Shown piece after piece: positions 17,906-26,031 of a stretch of 64,000 nt of DNA. Location: the NCBI GenBank assembly GCA_041390865.1, contig JAWKPC010000015.1, positions 1-64,000 on the forward strand, in the 5' to 3' direction. The position numbers were made by a program, and so were the translations under genes. Source of the DNA: JAUIIK01 sp041390865. GTDB lineage: Bacteria; Chloroflexota; Chloroflexia; Thermomicrobiales; CFX8. The first letter of the stretch is position 1. Every line of letters starts with the position of its first letter. The notes beneath the pieces were generated by a model, which saw only the letters and a list, made by a program, of their open reading frames with translations, had not been told where the DNA came from and did no database searches.

Positions 17906-18017
17906 TTTCTCATCCCTCGCGACAAAGGGAAGCACTCCCTTCCCTTTTATCTCCAATACTGGAGATGAAGGATTCGCTGTCATCGTTCATGGCAGAGCGC
18001 GAGGGGAGCGCAGGATA

Positions 18018-18881
18018 TTGCGCGATTTCGACCAGACTGAGCAGCAGAGCAGCCGCCAACTCGTCCTTGAGGTCGACGGTACGCCGTTGCATGGCGGGGC
18101 GTCCGCCGGATACACGGTCCAGGCTGTCCTCGATAGCTTCGACGACGCCGAACGCAAGCGCCTGGCTCGTCTCCGGGACGCGATCGGTCCGGCCGTCGGT
18201 ATCGTCGACAGTCACTTCGACGATACGCCGATGCTCCTCGGACAGCTCGGATTCACGCCGTGCCGGATCGCCGGCGAGGATCTCGGCGGATCGGAACGCA
18301 AACTTGTCGTCATCAGCTGCCCGCATCGCCATACCCGGCTCGACCACGAGGATACGCGCCGATTTCTGGATCGAGGAGGGATACTGATCTCCAGCGACCG
18401 CGCCATCCGGCTGCCGGGCATCAGCACGTACCTCAAACACCTGAGTGGGCGTGGCCCCGCCCGGGCCCGTCTCCTGATGGAAGCCGGGACGGACTATCCG
18501 GCGCAACCGCCGGTATGGCTCGATCCGGGCCATCTGCCAATCGATCCGACGTCGCTGTCTACCAGGATGTCCAGCGTCCTCGCGTCCAACGCACTGACCG
18601 GCGAACCTCTCGTCGTGCATGTTCATGCGGCCGGGGGAGGCATCGTCCATAGCGTCGGGCACTGGCTACAGATCCCCGATGAGAGTGCCCTCACCAGCGT
18701 CGAGCGGCGTCCCTTGCGCGATGTTCCTCATTTCCGGCACGCCGGAAATTCCTATCCAGGGATTAGCCTGGGAGGATTCCTCGCCCAGCGGTCGATGGTG
18801 GAACTCCTGATCCAGGGTATCGAAGCAGTTCTCGAACCGGAAGGCCCGGTCGAGCAATCTCGCATGGAACGCGGAAAGTAG
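18018..18881 (+). CDS. Unknown protein, possible amidotransferase-like fold, TTG start
   Basis: A 287-residue cytoplasmic protein of unrecognised family. The only in-frame initiator near the start is TTG at 18018, preceded by GAGGGGAGCG; the frame is open further upstream without an ATG. Sequence around VVISCPHRHTRLDHEDTRRF, followed by a GGILISSDRAI strand-turn, looks like the middle of a class I glutamine amidotransferase or ThuA-like Rossmann fold, with a Cys-Pro-His in the elbow. That is weak structural inference. It ends 7 bases before the WYL regulator and is surely co-transcribed with it, so it may be the effector the regulator controls or senses. Confidence 0.6.
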   Translation: MRDFDQTEQQSSRQLVLEVDGTPLHGGASAGYTVQAVLDSFDDAERKRLARLRDAIGPAVGIVDSHFDDTPMLLGQLGFTPCRIAGEDLGGSERKLVVISCPHRHTRLDHEDTRRFLDRGGILISSDRAIRLPGISTYLKHLSGRGPARARLLMEAGTDYPAQPPVWLDPGHLPIDPTSLSTRMSSVLASNALTGEPLVVHVHAAGGGIVHSVGHWLQIPDESALTSVERRPLRDVPHFRHAGNSYPGISLGGFLAQRSMVELLIQGIEAVLEPEGPVEQSRMERGK

Positions 18882-18888
18882 AACGCGA

Positions 18889-19884
18889 ATGGCGCGGCTC
18901 CCGGAAACGACACGCATCGCCCGGATTCTCGAGATGGTCTGGCTCATCAGCCGCCAGCCGCGCCACTGGACGCGGGCGGCTCTGGCGGAGAAGTTCGAGA
19001 TCAGCGAGCGCATGGTGACCCAGGACATCCAGGTCATACGCCACGGCCTCGTCTTCGATCTCCAGTCGGCCTACGGCGAGGGATACTACTTCCCATCGCT
19101 GCCGAGCCTCCCCGCCGTAAGCTACTCGTTGCCGGAAGCGTTGGCGCTCATCCTCGCTGCCCAATCCGCAAGACAGCTCAGCGGCATTTCACAATCCGAT
19201 CTTGCGACGGCGATCGCGCGGCTCAGCGCCGTGATCCCGGATGAACTGCGCGAGATGGTTGAACGCCTGGGAGCGAGCACGCCGTCGACTCCCGCCGACG
19301 ACCACCGTCAGTTCCTGCTCGCGGCGGTCAGCCACGCGATCTCGTTGCGCCGACAGATTCACATCAGCTACGCCTCCGCCTCACGCGATGGAGCAGAGAC
19401 GGAACGAACGGTCGATCCGTACGCGATCGTCCCTTACCTTCGCTCCTGGCACATGATCGGATACTGCCATCTACGGGACGATGTCAGGGTCTTCAAACTG
19501 GACCGCATCGGCGACATCACGACGCTGCAAACGAGTTTCGAGCCGGAACCGGACTTCGACCTCGCGGCGTTCCTTGGTGAAGGCTGGGGGCTGATGCGCG
19601 GTCTCGATGTACCGGTCGAGGCTGTCGAAATCCTCTTCGATCAACCGGCGGCGCGGTGGGTTGCGGAAGAGCACTGGCACACGTCGCAGAAGCTCGACTG
19701 GCTCCCGGACGAGAGGCTACGGTTCCGGGTCCGTATCCAGATCACGCCCGAGTTCCAGCGCTGGCTATTTCGCTACGGCAGCCAGGTGGACGTTGTGGCA
19801 CCGGACCACCTGCGAGCCTGGATGCTCGATGAAGCGCGGGCGGTGCTCGAGCGATCCGAAAGCCGGCAAGCACAACGCGTCTGA
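18889..19884 (+). CDS. HTH-WYL domain transcriptional regulator
   Basis: A 331-residue regulator. The N-terminal 60 residues form a winged helix (HTH_11 type: LAEKFEISERMVTQDIQVI). A WYL domain occupies about 140-220, with the tail WCX-type domain beyond. In place of WYL the strand reads SWHMIGYCHLR, a common variant, and the YxSASRDG...RTVDPYAIV strand before it is typical. WYL proteins sense nucleotides or nucleic acids and control DNA-damage, phage-defence or metabolic genes. No defence genes are next to it. Gene order and the 7-base gap tie it to the upstream unknown protein. Confidence 0.85.
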   Translation: MARLPETTRIARILEMVWLISRQPRHWTRAALAEKFEISERMVTQDIQVIRHGLVFDLQSAYGEGYYFPSLPSLPAVSYSLPEALALILAAQSARQLSGISQSDLATAIARLSAVIPDELREMVERLGASTPSTPADDHRQFLLAAVSHAISLRRQIHISYASASRDGAETERTVDPYAIVPYLRSWHMIGYCHLRDDVRVFKLDRIGDITTLQTSFEPEPDFDLAAFLGEGWGLMRGLDVPVEAVEILFDQPAARWVAEEHWHTSQKLDWLPDERLRFRVRIQITPEFQRWLFRYGSQVDVVAPDHLRAWMLDEARAVLERSESRQAQRV

Positions 19885-20460
19885 CGCTACGCCAGGCCGC
19901 AGACTCTTCTCCGGAGTCGCGTAACGGCGAATCTGTTCCGATCCGGCGAGGTAGCGGAGTTGATCGGTGTCTCGATCCGAACGCTGGAACGAGATGCTCG
20001 ACCGGCCCCGACAAACGCGGCTACGACAGCTACGCAGATCTCAGGCAAGCAATCGGCGGAAACTACGCCGCCGGCAGCTTCGAGAATACCCTCCGGGCTC
20101 CAGATCAGAACGACGTCGCGTTCATCGAGGCGCGCCCGGAAGGCCAGCGGGAACAGGCAGGCCGGCACGCGCGCTGAAAGCCCAGAGGGCGGAAGCCCCT
20201 TGCCAGTGCCGAACCAGTTCCACCGCGACACTCCCACGAAGACAGCGCGTTTCAGCCATCGCTAACCTGTAATCCCAGGCAAACTGTTAGCGGAAAATAG
20301 TACTATCGACAAGACATGTCGCTTCAGCTACGATGACCTCAGTACCGGCCGATCCACAATCCGCTCTGGACCGCACTTCCGCCGTTTCTACGGAGGAGTG
20401 CCAGGTAGCGCGCCGCCGGTACGAACCAGGTAATTCAGCAAGCAGTAGCGGGAGATCAAC
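19885..20460. other. Intergenic region with helix-turn-helix-like remnant
   Basis: About 575 bp. Near 19930-20000 one frame reads FRSGEVAELIGVSIRTLER, which resembles the start of a MerR-type or excisionase HTH. A different frame then reads GYDSYADLRQAIGGNY. These could be two parts of a short decayed DNA-binding gene, but no complete ORF with a start site exists. The last 100 bp hold the promoter and the SD (AGTAGCGGGAG) of the subtilase. Confidence 0.35.
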
Positions 20461-23400
20461 ATGCGACGATACTTCATCTTCATCTTGATTGCAGTCGCGT
20501 TGGCGACGCCGATGGCGCTGTTCGAAATCGGGGGATCTGCCCCGGTCTCGGCCGCGCCCAATAACAACAACCGGATTCCCGGCCAGTACATCGTCACACT
20601 CAAGGCTGGCGAGAGGCCGGTATCGGTCGCCAACCGGTTCCGTGCCCAGGACAATATCAACATCAAGCACACTTACGAACACGTCCTCAACGGCTTCAGC
20701 GCGAGAATCCCCGACAAGCTGGTCGAGAAGCTTCGCAAGGACCCCGCCGTCCTGTCAATTGTCGAGGACCAGAAGATCAGCATCGCCAGCGACAGCCGGC
20801 CATCCGGTATCCGGCGGTCGGAAGCGGACCGCAACGCGATCTCCCAGATTGGCAGCCATACGAATCCAATCGCAGTAGATGTTGCCGTCATCGACACCGG
20901 TATCGACGGCGACCATCCCGACCTCAATGTTGTCGGCGGCATCAATTGCGTCGCAGGCGAAACGAGTTGGGAGGACCTCCACGGCCACGGCACGCACGTT
21001 GCAGGGACGATCGGCGCGCTGGACAACGGCTCTGGCGTCGTCGGCGTCGCGCCCGGAGCCAGGCTCTGGGCAGTCCGCGTCCTTAACGCAGACGGCGAGG
21101 GCGAATTCTCGGACGCGATCTGCGGGATCGACTGGATCACCGCGAACGCGCACATCCTGGAAGTCGCGAACATGAGCCTCGGAGGGGAAGGTGCAACCGG
21201 CACCTGCACCGACGGCGGCTTCCGCCAGGCTGTCTGCGAATCGGTCGAAGCCGGGGTGACCTACGTCGTCGCTGCCGGCAACTCCGGAGTCAATGCGGAC
21301 ACCTTCGTTCCGGCGTCATTCCCCGAGGTCATCACCGTCTCGGCACTCGCAGACACGGATGGAAGGCCGGGCGGCGACGGGCCGTCATCGTTCTTCTACG
21401 GCGCGGACGATACCCTGGCGACCTTCAGCAACTACGGCCCGGCCGTCGATATCGCCGCGCCGGGCGTCAACATTCAATCCACCTGGATCAACGGAAGCTA
21501 CAACACCATATCGGGCACGAGTATGGCGAGTCCACACGTGGCCGGCGCCGCGGCAATCTACCTTTCCCAGAATCCGAGCGCATCTCCCGCAGCAGTGCGA
21601 AGCCATATCCTGGCGGAAGCATGGCCTCAATCCTCGCCGCAGGGATTTACTGGCGATGTCGACAACGATCCCGAGCCGTTGCTGAACGCGGGGACGATCG
21701 GCGGTCTCGATCCGCTGCCTCCCCCACCACCCCCGCCATCCGGCTGCAGCCTGACATCCGAGAGCGGAACTGTCGGCTCGCAGACCACACTCAACTGCAC
21801 CGGCTACGAGCCGTATGAATGGGTCTGGATTCATTGGGACAGCCTCGACCAGCCAAGCCGGGGACTTTTCATCGCCTCGAACGCCGGCGAGGGCAGCTTC
21901 AACTTGACCGTTCCGGACGCCGCCTATGGCGAGCATGCGGTCATTGCCCGGGGCTCGACGACTGGAATCGAAGCGAACCTGACTTTCTTCGTTGAGCCGA
22001 GCCTGCAAATCACGAACGATACTGGAACCGTCGGCTCGTTCGTCACGATGTACGCAAAGGGGTTCGCGGCAAATGAAACGATTGACCTGCGCTGGCACTC
22101 GGGCCCAGGTACCTTCGAAGTGCTTAAGACGGTAACGACCTCCTCGACGGGCCGCGCGACAATCTATACCCACATTCCGGATGGTCCGGGCGGCGCCTAT
22201 ACGGTGGAAGCGGTCGGTTCCACGAGTGGCGTCAGCAAGACGGGATCCTTCACGATCATTCCAGGCATGAAGCTCTCGCCACCTTCTGGCAAAGTGGGAT
22301 CGAACTTCTCGGTCAGCGTCTCCGGATTCCAGAGCGGCGAATCCATCGAACTGCGGTGGGCGGGCCAGACAGTCACCAGCAGCACTGCGGACCAGCTCGG
22401 CAAGGCCTCGTTGGTAATCCTCGTGCCCGAGAGCCCGACGGGTACCAACGCGGTCGAAGCCATCGGCGACGCCGGTAGCCAGGCATCCGCGAACTACACG
22501 ATCTACCCGTCTCTGTCGCTTTCAACCTCAGTCGGACGCGTCGGCAACGAGGTCCACGTGACGCTCCACGGCTTCGCTGCAGACGAGTCCATCCGCCTGG
22601 AGTGGAGCAGTCACTCGACCGGCAGCACGGATCTCGGGACGGTTCAAGCATCGTCGCTCGGCAGCGCCTCGCAAACGATCCAGATCCCGGAAGCAACCAG
22701 CGGCTACTACTCCGTCCGGGCGACGGGGCTAACCAGCAACAAGAGCGCTTCCGCCGGGTTTACCTTGTTGAGCGAGCTCGAACTGTCCCAGACATCGGGT
22801 GTAGCAGGCGATACCGTTGTGGCAACACTCTCGGGCTACAAGGCCGGTGAGACGGTCAACCTCAAGTGGTACGAGCTGCCCTATTCCGGCTCAGTCATCG
22901 AGACCGCAACGACATCGCCGCTTGGCTCGGCGACCATCACCTTCGACGTGCCATCCAACACGTCCTATGGCGACCACAAGGTCGAGAGCGTCGCGGCTAC
23001 CGGACTGGGCCGCGCGAGCGTGATATTCACGGTCGAAAACGAGAACGGGCCAGTCGAGGCCACCTGCACGGTCGATCCAGTCTCCGGCGCTCCGGGAAAG
23101 CAAGTCACGATCGACTGCTTCGGGTTCCAGACCGGAGAGTTCATCCGCATCTACTGGGATACGATGGCAACGTATTCGATCCGTTCTATCTATGTACCGA
23201 ACGGCACCGGTTCCGCGACGATCAACATCCCGGAGAGCGTCAGCGGCGACCACTCGATCATCGGCATCGGTTCAGCGTCGGCATCCGAAGCAACAGCCAC
23301 ATTCATGGTCGAGCCGAGCATCGGAATGAACTCGTCCAGCGGCACTGTGGGATCGTCTATCTATGCGACCTTCCGGGGATTCGGCGCCAACGAGACAATC

Positions 23401-24354
23401 GACATCTACTGGGAAGACGGTTCAACATCGACTCCGATCGGGACGGCCAGCACGTCGAGCACCGGCCGGGTAGCAAAACCCATCTACATACCGAACGCAT
23501 CGAGCGGAACCTACACGATCCGGGCGGTCGGCCAGACATCGGGCAGCGTCGCGGCGACGGAATTCACCCTCGTCCCGAACGTCAGATCATCCCTGACTGC
23601 CGGCAGCGTCGGGACGAAGCTCACAGTCACCGTCACGGGATTCTCGGCTGGCGCGAGTGTTGACATCTTCTGGGACGGCACGCAGGTTGCAACGATCAAC
23701 GCCTCTGGACCCGGCGACGGGTCGACGACGATGACCGTCCCGGAAGCGCCCCAGGGGCACCACGCGATCAGTGCAACGGACGATGAAGGACTGTCCGGCA
23801 GCACAAACTTCCTGTTGAACCCGAGCTTGTCGCTCTCGGATTCCAACAGCGTGGTTGGCGATGAGATCATCGCAGAACTGGCCGGATTCGCCGACGGCGA
23901 GACGGTCGAAATCCGGTGGTTCAGCACCACATCTTCATACACCGTGGTGGCCACGACGGATGTTTCGGAACTCGGCAGCGGCAGTGTGGACTTCGTCGTC
24001 CCGGAGGACGTCAACGGCTTGCACTGGGTCAAGGCGTACGGCACCGATAGCGGGAGGCTGGTCAGCGGCTACTTCACCCTCTCGGCCTCGGTTTCGCTAT
24101 CCGCCAGCGAGGGTCCGACCGGAACAACGGTGACAGCGACATTGCACGGATTCAAGAAGAATGAAACGTTGGGCCTGCACTGGTTCACGTCGGCCTATAG
24201 CTCGTACCAGATCGCATCAGGTACGTCCGACGCGTCCGGTACCGGCACGATCGTCTTCGACGTCCCGGCTGACGCAACGCCGGGAGCGCACAAGGTCGAG
24301 GGACGTAGTTCGTCCGGTTACCCGCGTGCTAACGCGACATTCACTCTGAACTGA
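20461..24354 (+). CDS. Secreted subtilisin-like protease with ten Ig-like repeats
   Basis: A 1297-residue S8 serine protease. It has a signal peptide (residues 1-28), an I9 propeptide (about 38-100, RIPGQYIVTLK...FSARIP) and the catalytic domain (about 140-400). The triad is Asp145 (DTGIDGDHPD), His176 (HGTHVAGT) and Ser354 (GTSMASPH), so it should be active. A Pro-rich hinge follows near 417-426. Residues about 428-1297 are ten units of 82-90 residues, each with the pattern S..GxVGSxVxVxxxGFxxxExIxLxW...VP...G.....A.G...... Units 1 and 6 each carry a Cys pair. The repeats probably form extended beta sandwiches that hold the protease at the surface or bind polymer. It ends at a strong terminator. 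Confidence 0.92.
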   Translation: MRRYFIFILIAVALATPMALFEIGGSAPVSAAPNNNNRIPGQYIVTLKAGERPVSVANRFRAQDNINIKHTYEHVLNGFSARIPDKLVEKLRKDPAVLSIVEDQKISIASDSRPSGIRRSEADRNAISQIGSHTNPIAVDVAVIDTGIDGDHPDLNVVGGINCVAGETSWEDLHGHGTHVAGTIGALDNGSGVVGVAPGARLWAVRVLNADGEGEFSDAICGIDWITANAHILEVANMSLGGEGATGTCTDGGFRQAVCESVEAGVTYVVAAGNSGVNADTFVPASFPEVITVSALADTDGRPGGDGPSSFFYGADDTLATFSNYGPAVDIAAPGVNIQSTWINGSYNTISGTSMASPHVAGAAAIYLSQNPSASPAAVRSHILAEAWPQSSPQGFTGDVDNDPEPLLNAGTIGGLDPLPPPPPPPSGCSLTSESGTVGSQTTLNCTGYEPYEWVWIHWDSLDQPSRGLFIASNAGEGSFNLTVPDAAYGEHAVIARGSTTGIEANLTFFVEPSLQITNDTGTVGSFVTMYAKGFAANETIDLRWHSGPGTFEVLKTVTTSSTGRATIYTHIPDGPGGAYTVEAVGSTSGVSKTGSFTIIPGMKLSPPSGKVGSNFSVSVSGFQSGESIELRWAGQTVTSSTADQLGKASLVILVPESPTGTNAVEAIGDAGSQASANYTIYPSLSLSTSVGRVGNEVHVTLHGFAADESIRLEWSSHSTGSTDLGTVQASSLGSASQTIQIPEATSGYYSVRATGLTSNKSASAGFTLLSELELSQTSGVAGDTVVATLSGYKAGETVNLKWYELPYSGSVIETATTSPLGSATITFDVPSNTSYGDHKVESVAATGLGRASVIFTVENENGPVEATCTVDPVSGAPGKQVTIDCFGFQTGEFIRIYWDTMATYSIRSIYVPNGTGSATINIPESVSGDHSIIGIGSASASEATATFMVEPSIGMNSSSGTVGSSIYATFRGFGANETIDIYWEDGSTSTPIGTASTSSTGRVAKPIYIPNASSGTYTIRAVGQTSGSVAATEFTLVPNVRSSLTAGSVGTKLTVTVTGFSAGASVDIFWDGTQVATINASGPGDGSTTMTVPEAPQGHHAISATDDEGLSGSTNFLLNPSLSLSDSNSVVGDEIIAELAGFADGETVEIRWFSTTSSYTVVATTDVSELGSGSVDFVVPEDVNGLHWVKAYGTDSGRLVSGYFTLSASVSLSASEGPTGTTVTATLHGFKKNETLGLHWFTSAYSSYQIASGTSDASGTGTIVFDVPADATPGAHKVEGRSSSGYPRANATFTLN

Positions 24355-24386
24355 CCGGGCCTGGCGCCCGAAAGCTCACTATCGAC

Positions 24387-24434
24387 AATGACCGCGCCGG
24401 CTCCATTCGAACGGAGCCGGCGCAGTCATTTTGG
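24387..24434 (+). terminator. Intrinsic terminator after subtilase gene
   Basis: The arms 24387-24406 and 24411-24430 form a 20-bp stem with two imperfect pairs around a TCGA loop, followed by a TTTT run on the plus strand. It lies between convergent genes and may also slow transcription arriving from the oxidoreductase on the minus strand. Confidence 0.8.
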
Positions 24435-24445
24435 CCGCTTCCGGA

Positions 24446-25879
24446 TTAGCTGCCAGGAGTGATGTTGATGTTGCCGCGGAACAGGTTCGTTGGATCGTAA
24501 CGGCGTTTGACGTCTTTCAGGCGCTGGAGATTGTCGCCATATCCGGCCCGGATCAGTTCGTCATTCTCTTCACCAAGACCAGCGAAGTTGAGATAAACGC
24601 CGCCACCAGTGAGGTCTCGCATGCACGCCCAGGAATCTCGAGTCCAGCCAATGACCCGCTCGCTGTCATCCGGATCGCGCCATGTCGCGTCGATACTCAG
24701 GTTGAAGCTTGCGTCTCGATTGCCGTAGGCCGTCGCGTCTTCCGACACTCGCGCCATCACACCGCCGAGGCTCCGTAGAGCAAGCAGCGTCTGAGGGGTG
24801 GGCCGGTTCACCGCCAGACTGGCGATACCTTCGATGGCCTCATCGTCAAGGTCGCTGGCGAAGAGCGACTTCCAGTAGTACTGGAGCCCATCCGGGAAGA
24901 GAGGATCGAAGTCGCTCTGAAACTCAACATAGGGGCGCGGCCCGCTCAGATCGGCAATCACGGTCCCGAATTCCTTGACCGGGTCGAACGCGCCGTCCAC
25001 CTGATCGACCGGCCCCGCATACATCCCTGCCGCGATGATGACCGGCGCCCAGTGCTGTTCCTCGGGAACGTCCGGCAGCGGCGGCATCCCCCAGATGAAC
25101 AGGTCGCAGGTCACTTCATCCGGCGCATCGACGATGTAATCGCGCCAATTCCGGATGACCTCGGTCGCCTCGTCCATCGGGAAAATGCTGACAGCGCCAT
25201 AGATCTCCGGACCGAGATCGTGAAGCTGGAACTCGAACGATGTCACGACACCAAAGTTGCCGCCACCGCCACGGATTGCCCAGAAAAGATCCGGATGCTC
25301 ATTCTCGTTGGTAACGAGCACCTCACCATCGGCGGTGACAACCTCGGCGGATATCAGATTATCGCAGGCCAATCCCCATCGGCGGCGCAGATTGCCCATC
25401 CCGCCTCCGAGGGTGAAGCCAGCCACCCCGGTCGTCGAGATCTGACCGCCGGGCGTTGCCAGCCCGAACAGTTGTGTCTCACGATCGACGATTCCCCAGT
25501 CGGCGCCCGGCTGGACCCGGGCAGTCTTCGACTGCGGATCGACTTCAACACCGGTCATCGGGGAGAGATCGATCACGAGCCCATCATCCACCAGCGCGTT
25601 CCCCGCCACGTTATGGCCGCCTCCGCGCACCGCGACCAGGAGATCGTGAGCCGCGGCGAACTTCACCGCCTCGACGACATCAGCCGTTCCGGTGCATCGC
25701 GCGATCAGCGCCGGATGCTTGTCGATCATTCCGTTCCAGAGTTGTCGCGCCTCGTCATAGCTAGGATCGCTGCGCTGCAGCAGCCCACCCCGAAGCGAGG
25801 CGGCGAATCGATCAATTTGATCCGCCTGCAGTTCGACCTCACGATCGGATGTCGTTCTTATTCGTTCAGCAATGGACAT
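24446..25879 (-). CDS. BBE-like FAD-linked oxidoreductase
   Basis: A 477-residue flavoprotein of the VAO/berberine-bridge family. The N-terminal FAD_binding_4 domain has RGGGHNVAG, with His89 as the expected 8-alpha-histidyl flavin link. GGGMGNLRRRWGL and GGGGNFGVV follow further on. The position of the second, cysteinyl flavin link is Ile/Ser here (QISTTGVAG), so flavin would be singly covalent. The BBE C-terminal motif (DPTNLFRGNINI) is intact. Such enzymes oxidise sugars, alcohols or aromatic compounds; the substrate cannot be told. It is a single-gene unit, divergent in regulation from its neighbours. The start at 25879 is preceded by AGGAGAAC. Confidence 0.88.
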   Translation of the reverse strand: MSIAERIRTTSDREVELQADQIDRFAASLRGGLLQRSDPSYDEARQLWNGMIDKHPALIARCTGTADVVEAVKFAAAHDLLVAVRGGGHNVAGNALVDDGLVIDLSPMTGVEVDPQSKTARVQPGADWGIVDRETQLFGLATPGGQISTTGVAGFTLGGGMGNLRRRWGLACDNLISAEVVTADGEVLVTNENEHPDLFWAIRGGGGNFGVVTSFEFQLHDLGPEIYGAVSIFPMDEATEVIRNWRDYIVDAPDEVTCDLFIWGMPPLPDVPEEQHWAPVIIAAGMYAGPVDQVDGAFDPVKEFGTVIADLSGPRPYVEFQSDFDPLFPDGLQYYWKSLFASDLDDEAIEGIASLAVNRPTPQTLLALRSLGGVMARVSEDATAYGNRDASFNLSIDATWRDPDDSERVIGWTRDSWACMRDLTGGGVYLNFAGLGEENDELIRAGYGDNLQRLKDVKRRYDPTNLFRGNINITPGS

Positions 25880-26031
25880 TCTTGTTCTCCTCCGTTCGTC
25901 GATGCGGATTCATCGCGCATCGAATCAACGACGGTTAGATAGTCCGAGCCTAGGAGAAATCAGCGCCGTTGCCATCGAGGTCATTGCTCAATCGAGCGGA
26001 TGGGTGATTTCAACCAGTCGCGCGGAACCGG

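Noticed and set aside
17660..17983. Minus-strand 107-codon ORF opposite the mini-protein
   Set aside because: It lacks a ribosome site and has low hydrophobic pattern, while the plus-strand mini-protein has AGGAGG and a clear membrane helix.
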